Source: a virus | Virus record (IMG/VR): IMGVR_UViG_3300037502_000889 | Coordinates: 1-26,094 of that record | Strand: one strand, 5' to 3' | DNA length: 26,094 nt | Shown here: piece after piece, positions 6,858-14,991 of the stretch | How positions within the stretch are numbered: the first letter of the stretch is position 1 | Layout of the letters: each line of letters starts with the position of its first letter | Position numbers and translations under genes: made by a program | The notes under the pieces: model-generated | Seen by the model: the letters and a program-made list of their open reading frames with translations, nothing else | Databases searched by the model: none | Told to the model about the DNA's origin: nothing

Positions 6858-7084
6858 TGATCGGCAAGATTATGAACATGTTCATGGGCCGCAAACTGAA
6901 AGAGAAAGCGGTTGACGCAGTGTTGGACAAGGTGAACCTGCCTGATCCAGTTGAGAACGCCATCAAGGCGGCGGCCACGGGCAACGTGGGCGATCTGCTC
7001 GGCGGCGTGGGCCAAGACGTGGCGAAAGAGGCCGTGATGGATGCGGTCGCCAAGAAGATGCGGGTTAGGAAGCCAAAGAAATGA
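6857..7084 (+). CDS. Small basic protein of unknown function
   Basis: The 75-aa product begins MIGKIMNMFMGRK and ends in a basic RVRKPKK tail. The middle is predicted amphipathic helix with a Gly-rich turn (GNVGDLLGGVGQDVAKE). It may associate with the membrane surface through the N-terminal helix, but no true membrane segment is present. It sits between the holin-like gene and the endolysin, overlapping both neighbours by one and four bases, so it is part of the lysis transcription unit. I do not recognise the family. Confidence 0.72.
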   Translation: MIGKIMNMFMGRKLKEKAVDAVLDKVNLPDPVENAIKAAATGNVGDLLGGVGQDVAKEAVMDAVAKKMRVRKPKK

Positions 7085-7935
7085 CCCTGCTGACCGTAGA
7101 TCAACTGCGTGCCATGATCCCGACCAACAAGGAGGTCGAGGCATGGTGCGAGGAACTCAACAAGGCGTTGCCCAAATACGACATCACGACGCCGCAAAGG
7201 ATTGCTGGCTTTACCAGCCAATGCGCCCATGAGAGCATGGACTTCAACGCGCTGTCCGAGAACCTGAACTACCGCCAAGAAACCCTACTCAAGGTGTTCC
7301 CGCGCTACTTCGGACCCGGAAAGCGCAACGCCGCCGAGTATGCCAAGAACCCTGAGAAGATTGCGAACTACGTCTACATGGACGAGTTCCGCACATCAAA
7401 GCTGGGCAACGTGCAGCCCGGCGATGGCTGGCGCTTCCGTGGCCGTGGGCTGAAGCAGTTGACCGGGCGTGACAACTACAGCCGCTTCGCCAAAGACTAC
7501 GACATGACAGCGGAGCAAGCCGCCGAGTGGCTGGAGACCAAGGAAGGCGCGCTGGCGTCGGCTCTGTGGTTCTGGAACACCAACAAGCTAAACGCCATCG
7601 CAGACACAGGCAACGTGGCTGCGCTGACCAAGAAGATCAACGGCGGCAACATTGGCCTCGCAGACCGTCAGGCGCGCTACGCTAGGTGCATGGCGGCTTT
7701 GGGTGGGAGGGTATCTGCCCCCGCTCCGAAAACCGCTCCTGCGGCCCCCGTTGTGACCCTGCGCAAGGGTGCTAAGGGTGACGCTGTCAAGCGCATGCAG
7801 GCCGCGCTGCGGATTAAGGCTGACGGTGACTTTGGCCCCGGCACGGAAGCTGCGTTGAAAAGGTGGCAGGCGGCCAACGGCTTGGTCGCTGACGGTGTGG
7901 CTGGCCCTAAAACGCTTTCCAAGCTTTTGGGATAA
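7081..7935 (+). CDS. Endolysin: GH19 glycosidase with peptidoglycan-binding domain
   Basis: The 284-aa product has an N-terminal GH19 (chitinase-like) lysozyme domain, about residues 1-205. It has AHESMDF (catalytic Glu about 51), SENLNY (Glu about 60), YAKNPEKIANYVY, and GDGWRFRGRGLKQLTGRDNY, which are the standard signatures of GH19 endolysins. An Ala/Pro linker (about 210-222) leads to a C-terminal PG_binding_1 repeat (about 225-284; LRKGAKGDAVKRMQ, DGDFGPGTEAALKRWQ, DGVAGPKT). It would cut the glycan strand of peptidoglycan at lysis. No signal peptide is seen, so export should depend on the upstream holin-like protein. The ATG overlaps the preceding stop as ATGA. Confidence 0.93.
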   Translation: MTLLTVDQLRAMIPTNKEVEAWCEELNKALPKYDITTPQRIAGFTSQCAHESMDFNALSENLNYRQETLLKVFPRYFGPGKRNAAEYAKNPEKIANYVYMDEFRTSKLGNVQPGDGWRFRGRGLKQLTGRDNYSRFAKDYDMTAEQAAEWLETKEGALASALWFWNTNKLNAIADTGNVAALTKKINGGNIGLADRQARYARCMAALGGRVSAPAPKTAPAAPVVTLRKGAKGDAVKRMQAALRIKADGDFGPGTEAALKRWQAANGLVADGVAGPKTLSKLLG

Positions 7936-7986
7936 CTGCCAGAGCCACTGGCCACTTACGTTGAATCCGGGGCGCGCTAAATTGGG

Positions 7987-8016
7987 TTGCCTCTCACTGC
8001 CTTTCAAGGCTATAAT
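7987..8016 (+). promoter_or_regulatory. Sigma70-like promoter ahead of structural genes
   Basis: A -35-like TTGCCT at 7987-7992 is followed after 18 bases by a perfect -10 TATAAT at 8011-8016. It lies in the 135-bp gap between the endolysin and the adaptor gene, one of the few real gaps on the + strand, and reads toward the tail and ejection module. The expected start of transcription is near 8023, giving a leader of about 48 bases. Confidence 0.6.
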
Positions 8017-8070
8017 TCACCGCACGGGCGCATGCTGCAACAGCCAGCGGAAACTAAATCCGGAGTCCGC

Positions 8071-8703
8071 ATGGCATACAGCATGACCTATGACAGCTTG
8101 TTAACGGACGTGCGCCGTTATCTTGAGCGTGGTTTCACCGCTGAGAGCGATCAGATCGTCTACGAGCAGCTGCCCCGTTTGATCACGCTGGGCGAGCGTC
8201 GGATTGCGCGTGAGCTGAAAATCCAAGGCTTCATCCGCGCGGTGCAGACCCCGCTGCAGGTGGGCGTCGCGGTTTACCTCAAGCCTGATCGGTGGCGCGA
8301 CACGATCAGCATGACCGTCAACGGCTCGCCGATCTTCGCCCGCTCGTATGAATACTGCCGCAGCTACTGGCCCAATGAGGCCCAAACCAGCGCGCCTCAG
8401 TTCTATGCTGACTACGACTACCAGCACTGGCTGATCACGCCGACCCCGGCCACCGCCCAGACGCTTGAGGTTCTCTACTATGAGCAGCCTCGCTTCTTGG
8501 GCGATGACTTTCAAACTAATTGGCTTACTGAATACGCTCCAGACCTTCTGCTTTATGCGGCGCTGCTTGAGGCGGCACCGTTCCTGAAGAAAGACGAGCG
8601 CATTCAGACTTGGCAAGGGATGTACGACCGTTCCGCTCAGGCTCTGAACGGAGAAGACCTGAAGCGCATCATGGATCGTTCGGCTAACAGGAGCGAAGCG
8701 TAA
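8071..8703 (+). CDS. Head-to-tail adaptor protein (SU10-adaptor type)
   Basis: The 210-aa product is mostly helical. It has YDSLLTDVRRYLERG (N-terminus), LPRLITLGERRIARELKIQGF, a beta hairpin region with WLITPTPATAQTLEVLYYEQP, and WLTEYAPDLLLYAALLEAAPFLKKDERIQTWQ. That order (helical start, ARELK-type helix, tyrosine-rich hairpin, 'yPdlllygaLleaapfl') is the pattern of the phage SU10-type adaptor family, functionally equivalent to T7 gp11. It would join the portal to the tail nozzle. I chose ATG 8071 because the conserved sequence starts there, after GGAGTCCGC. It is the first gene after the promoter at 7987-8016. Confidence 0.78.
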   Translation: MAYSMTYDSLLTDVRRYLERGFTAESDQIVYEQLPRLITLGERRIARELKIQGFIRAVQTPLQVGVAVYLKPDRWRDTISMTVNGSPIFARSYEYCRSYWPNEAQTSAPQFYADYDYQHWLITPTPATAQTLEVLYYEQPRFLGDDFQTNWLTEYAPDLLLYAALLEAAPFLKKDERIQTWQGMYDRSAQALNGEDLKRIMDRSANRSEA

Positions 8704-9902
8704 TGCCTATTTACACAGATGTGTTCGGCGGCGCGAACATTTACCCCAGCGAGATCAGCTACAGCTCCGTTGCCCTGACGACGGACATCACGCTCAGCTG
8801 GCCCGAGGAGACGTCAACCAACGTCAACCTTGCCACCCGCATCATGGACGTTACCCCGTCCACCACCGGGCTGAGCATCATCCTGCCCGACGCCAGCAAG
8901 ACCGGCACCGGCAATACCATCCTGTTCAACAACCGTGGCGCTAACACCTTTACGGTGCGGGACGCGACGGGCGTGCAGGTCGTCACGGTCGCGGCGGGCA
9001 CATTGTGGCAAATCTACCTGACCAACAACTCGACGGCGGCTGGCGTTTGGCGCTCTCTGCAGTATGGCGCCACGACATCTGTTGCCAACGCCTCGGCTCT
9101 CGCTGGCACGGGCATCGTCGCCGTCGGCGCGCTCCTGAGCCAGTCGGTCCCGGTCACCTCGTTCAACTCCAACTACACCACTACGCTGGCTGACCGCGCC
9201 AAGATGTTCAACTGGACGGGCGCGGGCGGCACGCTGACGCTGCCGGACCCGGTCACGGTCGGCAACAACTGGTTTGTCTACCTGCGCAACTCGGGCAGCG
9301 GGGCTATCTCTGCCGACGCTCCCGGCGTTTCGCTAATCAACGGAGCCTCGTTCCTGAGCTTCCAGCCGGGCGAGTCTGCCATTATCGCCTGCGACGGCGC
9401 CAACTTCTATACCATCGGCTTCGGCCAATCGGCGACGTTTGCCTTTGACTACACCGTGATTGATGTCGCCGGGACGGGCAACTACACGCTGGTCGGCACC
9501 GAACTCAACCGCGTGGCATATCGCTTCACGGGCCTGCTGACGGGCAACCGCAACATCATCGTGCCCGCCACGGTGCAGCAGTATTGGGTCGATAACCGGA
9601 CCACCGGCTCTTACACGCTGACCGTTAAGACGCCCGCTGGCCTCGGTGTGAGCGTCGCTCAGAACCAGCGTGCGATCCTTTATTCTGACGGCACCGACGT
9701 GCTGGACGCTGACACGGCAGGCGTCTCAATCCCTCTCGACGTCTCTCAGGGCGGCACGGGCGCGACCACCGCAGGCGCGGCAATTATCAATCTCGGCGGC
9801 ACGTCCGTCGGCATCGGCGTGTTCACTGCCGTGGATCAGGCTGCAGCTTGGGCCGCGCTCGGGCCTGCGCCTGTGGGCACCGTCAACGGCGGGAGCTTCT
9901 AA
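8703..9902 (+). CDS. Beta-rich virion structural protein, tail-fibre-like
   Basis: The 399-aa product is nearly all beta-strand by composition (Thr, Gly, Val, Asn). It appears to contain three tandem, similar domains of about 100 residues (roughly 45-125, 145-240 and 250-335), each with a LPD/IVP strand, a G(N)xxxVxNxG turn and a 'xxxDGxxW/F' ending. The C-terminus has LDVSQGGTGATTAGAA (about 344-360), a motif common near the ends of tail-fibre-type proteins. It is likely an outer virion or tail component. Position between adaptor and nozzle-like genes supports this. ATG overlaps the previous stop by one base. Confidence 0.75.
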   Translation: MPIYTDVFGGANIYPSEISYSSVALTTDITLSWPEETSTNVNLATRIMDVTPSTTGLSIILPDASKTGTGNTILFNNRGANTFTVRDATGVQVVTVAAGTLWQIYLTNNSTAAGVWRSLQYGATTSVANASALAGTGIVAVGALLSQSVPVTSFNSNYTTTLADRAKMFNWTGAGGTLTLPDPVTVGNNWFVYLRNSGSGAISADAPGVSLINGASFLSFQPGESAIIACDGANFYTIGFGQSATFAFDYTVIDVAGTGNYTLVGTELNRVAYRFTGLLTGNRNIIVPATVQQYWVDNRTTGSYTLTVKTPAGLGVSVAQNQRAILYSDGTDVLDADTAGVSIPLDVSQGGTGATTAGAAIINLGGTSVGIGVFTAVDQAAAWAALGPAPVGTVNGGSF

Positions 9903-11746
9903 TGGTCGACACGACGATCGTCCTCAAGTCTAGCCCCGGCATCAAGCGGGATGGGACAAAGTTTGAGGGCGACTTCTACGTGGACGGCCAGTGGGTGCGC
10001 TGGCAGCGCGGTCTGCCGCGTAAGATGGGTGGCTATAGGGCCACGCAGAAATACCTGACCGAGATCAGCCGGGGCTTCAGCACCTTCTCGCAGCAGAACT
10101 TTGTATACTGTCATTCTGGTGGCGCTACGACCCTAGAGCGGTTCACGCTGGACTCATCTCTGAACTCGTCAATCGTCACCGACCGGACACCTGCTGCGGT
10201 GGCTGGCACCTGCACGGTCACCCTAACCGGCGGCGCTGCTGGCTCGGTCGACACCATCAAAATCAATGGCGTTGACATCATGTCGGGTGCCGTTGCGTTC
10301 ACGACCGACCTCTCAACAACAGCCACAGCCGTGGCCTCAAACATCACGGCATTTGCCTCAACCCCGAACTATACGGCGGCAGCTGTCGGCGCTGTCATCA
10401 CGATCACAGCCTCGGCCACCGGATCTGCGTCCAATGGCGAGGTGGTCGTGACGGCCACGACGATCACGACGACCAACACCGACATGGTTAACGGCTCGGA
10501 TGCCCTCGCGGCCAGCCCCGAAAACATGTGGATGTTCGACTACCAGTACGATTCATCCACGAACCAGAACTACATCATGGCCCACGTTTCGCCGAACATG
10601 GCTTGCATCTGTAACGATGCAGGCGGCCAGATTTTCTTTGGCGAGGTTCTTGGCACCGGCGACCTGCTCAGCGTGAACCTGCCGCCTGACGCCAACGCCA
10701 CCGGCGGCATCGTCTCGCTGCACCCCTACATGTTCTACTACGGCACCGATGGCATCATCGGCTGGTCTGTTCCCGGCGAGCCGACCAACCTGACCGACTT
10801 TGGGAGCGGCGCTGGCTTGGCTCGCGTCTGGGGCCAGAAGATCATCAAGGGGCTGCCCCTGCGCGCTGGCTCCGGCACCGCCCCCGCAGGCATCTTTTGG
10901 GCCTTCGACGCGGTCATCCGCGCTACCTTCACGGGCGGCGCTACGGTGTTTCAGTTTGACGTGGTGGCGACCGACACCTCGATCCTCTCGCCGGGCTGCG
11001 TGATTGACTACGACGGCGTCTACTTCTGGGCTGGGGTTGATCGGTTCCTGATGTTCAACGGCGTCGTGCGCGAAGTCCCGAACTCCATGAACCTAAACTA
11101 CTTCTTCGACGGCCTGAACCGTCGGTACGCGACGAAGGTGTTTGCCTTCAAGGTGCCGCGCTATGGCGAAATCTGGTGGTGCTACCCGAAAGGCGACGCC
11201 ACCGAATGCACTCACGCCGTCGTATATAACGTCCGCGAGAACACTTGGTACGACACCCAGCTGCCGAACCTCGGACGCTCCGCTGGCCAGTTCAACAACT
11301 CGTTCGCCGCGCCGATCCTGACCGGCGTCCAAGGTGACCCCACCGACTATCGCGTCTGGGTGCATGAGCAAGGTGTTGACGAGATTGATGGCTCAATCAT
11401 CAACCCGATCCGATCCTATTTTGAGACGGCTGACTTGTCGTCGCTGCCGCAAGGTAGGAACGAATATCTGCGCATCACGCGGATTGAACCGGACTTTGTG
11501 CAGAATGGCCCGATGACCGTGCAGGTTACGGGTCGAGCCAACGCCCGCGCGCCTGAAGTCGTCAGCAGTATCTTTACCTTTGTGGACCCCAAAGACGTGG
11601 TCGAGCCGCAACAGCAGATCGTCATGCTCAAGGAGCAGCGTCGCGAGCTCCGCGTGCGCTTTGAGAGCAATGCCGTGTACGGGGACTACCAGATGGGACA
11701 GATCATCGGGCACGTCTCGCCCGGAGACGGGACGGTGCTGGGATGA
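9902..11746 (+). CDS. Tail nozzle-like structural protein
   Basis: The 614-aa product begins with a stretch (KSSPGIKRDGTKFEGDFYVDGQ..., then WVRWQRGLPRKMGGY at 31-45) that is typical of large podovirus tail proteins encoded after the adaptor. The body has repeated aromatic beta segments such as FYYGTDGIIGWSVPGEP and VYFWAGVDRFLMFNG, which suggests a propeller-like nozzle comparable in place to T7 gp12. A Thr/Ala-rich Ig-like segment (about 96-198) looks inserted. The nozzle assignment is inferred from gene order and fold pattern. The ATG at 9902 overlaps the previous stop by one base; longer in-frame starts overlap the upstream gene and are unlikely. Confidence 0.75.
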   Translation: MVDTTIVLKSSPGIKRDGTKFEGDFYVDGQWVRWQRGLPRKMGGYRATQKYLTEISRGFSTFSQQNFVYCHSGGATTLERFTLDSSLNSSIVTDRTPAAVAGTCTVTLTGGAAGSVDTIKINGVDIMSGAVAFTTDLSTTATAVASNITAFASTPNYTAAAVGAVITITASATGSASNGEVVVTATTITTTNTDMVNGSDALAASPENMWMFDYQYDSSTNQNYIMAHVSPNMACICNDAGGQIFFGEVLGTGDLLSVNLPPDANATGGIVSLHPYMFYYGTDGIIGWSVPGEPTNLTDFGSGAGLARVWGQKIIKGLPLRAGSGTAPAGIFWAFDAVIRATFTGGATVFQFDVVATDTSILSPGCVIDYDGVYFWAGVDRFLMFNGVVREVPNSMNLNYFFDGLNRRYATKVFAFKVPRYGEIWWCYPKGDATECTHAVVYNVRENTWYDTQLPNLGRSAGQFNNSFAAPILTGVQGDPTDYRVWVHEQGVDEIDGSIINPIRSYFETADLSSLPQGRNEYLRITRIEPDFVQNGPMTVQVTGRANARAPEVVSSIFTFVDPKDVVEPQQQIVMLKEQRRELRVRFESNAVYGDYQMGQIIGHVSPGDGTVLG

Positions 11747-11976
11747 GCATTCAGGTCACTCTTCCTACGGGCATGTCGTTGCGCGACTGGGCGGACCAGA
11801 TCGCCCTCGACCTTGATCCGTACGGTGCATTCGGTCGCCTTGACGACGAGACACAATGGCAGAACTGGGCTATGCAGTTCCTGAACAACATGAGCCTGAA
11901 AGAGAACTTTCCGGTTCCCTATAACTTTACCGACTGGCGTGAATGGGCAGAGCGTTTTGTCCAGACAATAGCGTAA
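11743..11976 (+). CDS. Small phage protein of unknown function
   Basis: The 77-aa product is acidic and rich in aromatic residues (LRDWADQIALDLDPYG, WQNWAMQFLNN, FTDWREWAERFVQ). It has no membrane segment and looks like a small helical protein with repeated Trp-Ala motifs. Its ATG overlaps the nozzle-like gene as ATGA, so it belongs to the structural operon. It could be a minor virion protein or assembly factor. I do not recognise the family. Confidence 0.75.
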   Translation: MSIQVTLPTGMSLRDWADQIALDLDPYGAFGRLDDETQWQNWAMQFLNNMSLKENFPVPYNFTDWREWAERFVQTIA

Positions 11977-11989
11977 CGGAGCAAGACAG

Positions 11990-13744
11990 ATGGAAATGCA
12001 GCAACTGATTCAACAAGCGGCCCAAGACCCGCGCTTTCAGCAGGCTCTGCAGGTTGCTCAGGCCGAGTTGTCGGACGCATCTCCTGAGCAGGTCGAGGAG
12101 CTGATTCAGCTTTTTGAGCTGATGCTTCAGAAGCCAGAGGAATATCAGGCCATCCTTCAGGCGGCGATTCAGGACGATATGGTCGAGCCGGAAGATATGC
12201 CGCAAGAGTTTGATGCCACGGTCATCGCCTCAGCTCTGGTCGTGCTCTACAAGCTGCGTGAAGGCGGCGGCCAAGCCCCGCAGATGTTCGCTCGCGGCGG
12301 TCTCGCTGGCATGCGGACTTTGGCGCGTCAGGGTCGCATGGGCGACACCATGATGGCCCACATCTCGCCTGAAGAGGCGGCGATGCTCAAGGCGCGCGGC
12401 GGCGCGGGCACCATCAACCCGCAGACCGGATACCCGCAGTATTTCTCGCTGAAGAAGTTGTTCAAGGCAATCTTGCCGATCGCCCTCAACTTCGTTGCTC
12501 CGGGCTTGGGTTCGGCTATCGGTAGCGCCGTCGGCCTGAGCGGGGCAGCAGCCACCGCATTTGGCGGGGCGATCATCGGCGGGGCATCCTCTGCACTGAC
12601 CGGCGGCAACGCTCTGCAGGGCGCTCTCATGGGCGGCTTGGGCGGCGGCTTGGGCAACGTCGTTGGTGGCGCTGCCAACAAGATGCTCGGGCTGAACTTG
12701 GGACAAGGCGCTCAGTCTATTTTGGGCAGCGGCCTTGTCGGCGGCGCGGCTGGCGCGGCCACGGGCCAAGGCTTCCTCAAGGGTCTGGGCCAAGGTGTGC
12801 TTGGCGGTGCGGTCGGCCAGCTGGCTGGCGGCGTGTCCGGCCCCACGGCATTCCAGCAGGGCTTGGGCGCTGCAGGCCAAACTTTCGGCCAAGCCCTTGC
12901 GGCTGGCTACGACCCCAAGAGCGCGCTGGTGGCTGGTGGCCTGAGCGGCTTGGCCAAGGGAATTTCGTATAGCCCGTCTGACGCTGCGGTGAGCGGCCTC
13001 AGAGGCGGTCAGCAGCCCGAGGCGCCCGCCAATCAGCCTGCAGCAACGGACGCGCAGCCGACGTTCCTTGAGCGCATTTCGGGCATCTTCGGCGGTGGTG
13101 ACGCGGCTGGCGGCGGAGGTAGCGGTTCGTTCGGCACCCTCGGCAAACTCGCTCTGGCAGGCTCTGCACTGTCCGGGCTGCTGTCTGCGCCTCCCGAGGT
13201 TAAGCAGGCGGCCTCAACGCTGTCTCCGGAGCAGCAGGAATACTTTAACCGCCCGAGCATCACTTGGGATTGGAACAGGATGCAGAGCGATGCCAACGCA
13301 TCCGGCATGAGCCTGAGCCAGTTTATGGCGCGCAACTGGAACAACATCGCCAGCGGCCAGTACAATGCGGCCCCAGCAGCCCCAGCAGCCCCAGCGCAGG
13401 CACCCAACGCGATGCCTGCCACTGCGATGGCCCCGCCAGCCATGGCCCACGGCGGTCGCCACATGATGGCCAACGGCGGCTCGCCTCTGAGCGCTGTTGC
13501 CCGGTTCGCCCGTGGCGCTGGCACGGGTCGCTCGGATGAAATCGACGCTAAACTCTCTGACGGAGAGTATGTTATTGATGCCGAAACTGTGGCAATGTTG
13601 GGTGACGGCTCAAGCAAGGCGGGCGCCCAGCGATTGGATCAGATGCGCGAGAAAATCCGCTCTCACAAGGGTAAGGCGCTGGCCAAGGGCAAGTTCAGCC
13701 CCGACGCCAAGTCTCCGCTGGCTTACATTAAAGGAGTTGCATGA
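11990..13744 (+). CDS. Internal virion / ejection protein, Gly/Ala-rich
   Basis: The 584-aa product has a Gln/Glu-rich helical N-terminus (1-80), then GDTMMAHISPEEAAMLKARG and GTINPQTGYPQYF (about 117-152), a pattern found in many phage virion proteins. A very Gly/Ala-rich hydrophobic stretch (about 160-330), able to form membrane-spanning helices, follows. There is an Ala-Pro linker (about 461-490), then RSDEIDAKLSDGEYVIDAETVAMLGDGS near the C-terminus, a motif common in phage DNA-ejection or structural proteins. The likely role is an internal protein released into the host envelope at infection. The start follows a GGAGC site. Confidence 0.72.
   Translation: MEMQQLIQQAAQDPRFQQALQVAQAELSDASPEQVEELIQLFELMLQKPEEYQAILQAAIQDDMVEPEDMPQEFDATVIASALVVLYKLREGGGQAPQMFARGGLAGMRTLARQGRMGDTMMAHISPEEAAMLKARGGAGTINPQTGYPQYFSLKKLFKAILPIALNFVAPGLGSAIGSAVGLSGAAATAFGGAIIGGASSALTGGNALQGALMGGLGGGLGNVVGGAANKMLGLNLGQGAQSILGSGLVGGAAGAATGQGFLKGLGQGVLGGAVGQLAGGVSGPTAFQQGLGAAGQTFGQALAAGYDPKSALVAGGLSGLAKGISYSPSDAAVSGLRGGQQPEAPANQPAATDAQPTFLERISGIFGGGDAAGGGGSGSFGTLGKLALAGSALSGLLSAPPEVKQAASTLSPEQQEYFNRPSITWDWNRMQSDANASGMSLSQFMARNWNNIASGQYNAAPAAPAAPAQAPNAMPATAMAPPAMAHGGRHMMANGGSPLSAVARFARGAGTGRSDEIDAKLSDGEYVIDAETVAMLGDGSSKAGAQRLDQMREKIRSHKGKALAKGKFSPDAKSPLAYIKGVA
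13372..13402 (+). repeat. Short in-frame CCCCAGCAG tandem repeat
   Basis: About three copies of the 9-base unit CCCCAGCAG encode the Ala-Ala-Pro linker of the internal virion protein. It is a slippage-prone coding microsatellite that would change linker length by three residues per step. Confidence 0.7.
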
Positions 13745-14982
13745 TGCGTAGTTTGTTCCAAGGCACGCCGCAGACGGCAACATCCTACGCCACTTCGTCC
13801 ACCGAGACGCCAAAGTGGATGCAGGACGCCATCTACAACCAAATCCAAGTGGCGCAAAACATCGCCAACATGCCGTATCAGGCCTACAACATGCCCACCG
13901 TAGCGGAACTCTCTCCGCTGCAGCAGAGGGCTTATGCCGACGTCGTTGCAAACCAAGGCTTTTGGAAGCCCGCGATGGGCAAGGCGCAGACTGGCATGGA
14001 GGGCTTCAGCGGCAAGGGTACTGCTGACCAGCTTCGTGCCGAGCAAGAAAGATACCTGCGCCAAGACTTGGTAAACAAGGGTCTCGACACCGGGCAGCAG
14101 TTGTTTGGACAGGCTGGGCAGGCCACGGCGCAATCTCTTTCTGAGCGCGCTCTGCAGGCTGCCAACCCCTACCTGCAGGCCTCTGCGCAGACTGCCGCCT
14201 CTCAGGTCGGTCAATACATGAACCCGTACCAAACGGGCGTCATGGACGTGATCGCTAAGCAGGGCGCACGCAATCTGACTGAGAACATCCTTCCGGGCGT
14301 CTCTGACGCCTTCATTAAAGCTGGCCAGTTCGGGTCCAGCCGCATGGGCGAAATGGGTTCTCGGGCACTGCGCGACACGCAAGAAGCGATCCTTGCGCAG
14401 CAGGCTAGGGCGGCGCAGGAGGGTTACGGTCAGGCGCTTGGTGCGGCACAAACAGACCTTGCCCGTCAGGCTCAGCTCGCTGGCACGGTCGGCAGCATCA
14501 GCGGCGCGGACCTTTCTCGCATCCTGCAGGGCGGCTCGCAGTATGGTCAGCTTGGCCAGATGCAGACGCAGGCTGGTCAGGCTCAGCAGCAGTATGGCCT
14601 AAGTGCTGCGCAAAACGCGCAAGCCGCTCAGGCTGATGATTACCGTCGTCAAATGACCGCGCTGCAGCAGATGGCTGCGATGGCTCAGCAGGAGCAGGGT
14701 ATGCGTGCGGCAGATGTCGCGGCTCTAGAGAGCGCGGGTGCGGCTCAGCAGGGACAGTTGCAAAGGCAGCTAGATGCGGCTCAGGCGCAGTTCCAAGCGG
14801 AGCAGCTTTATCCGAAACAGCAGATGGACTGGCTCAGCACGCAAATTCGCGGGATGGCGCCGATCACGCCGCAAACTCAAACGTCTTCGTCTACGACCAC
14901 TGGTGCGACTTACAATCCCTCGCCGCTGTCACAACTGGCAACGGGCTTGTATACGTACAAGGGTCTGCAGAATTTGGGTTAA
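13741..14982 (+). CDS. Internal virion protein, Gln/Ala-rich coiled coil
   Basis: The 413-aa product has an N-terminal domain with TPKWMQDAIYNQIQVAQNIANMPYQ and LSPLQQRAYADVVANQG (about 22-72), then MNPYQTGVMDVIAKQGARN and GQFGSSRMGEMGSRALRDTQE (about 160-220). A long Gln/Ala-rich helical region (about 220-365), likely coiled coil, follows, and the tail is Thr/Ser-rich. These features are shared by proteins encoded in the ejection modules of marine podoviruses; that assignment is from recollection of the pattern. Two ATG codons stand side by side at 13741 and 13744; the first overlaps the previous stop (ATGA) and follows AAAGGAG. Confidence 0.72.
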   Translation: MMRSLFQGTPQTATSYATSSTETPKWMQDAIYNQIQVAQNIANMPYQAYNMPTVAELSPLQQRAYADVVANQGFWKPAMGKAQTGMEGFSGKGTADQLRAEQERYLRQDLVNKGLDTGQQLFGQAGQATAQSLSERALQAANPYLQASAQTAASQVGQYMNPYQTGVMDVIAKQGARNLTENILPGVSDAFIKAGQFGSSRMGEMGSRALRDTQEAILAQQARAAQEGYGQALGAAQTDLARQAQLAGTVGSISGADLSRILQGGSQYGQLGQMQTQAGQAQQQYGLSAAQNAQAAQADDYRRQMTALQQMAAMAQQEQGMRAADVAALESAGAAQQGQLQRQLDAAQAQFQAEQLYPKQQMDWLSTQIRGMAPITPQTQTSSSTTTGATYNPSPLSQLATGLYTYKGLQNLG

Positions 14983-14991
14983 GGAGCGGTC

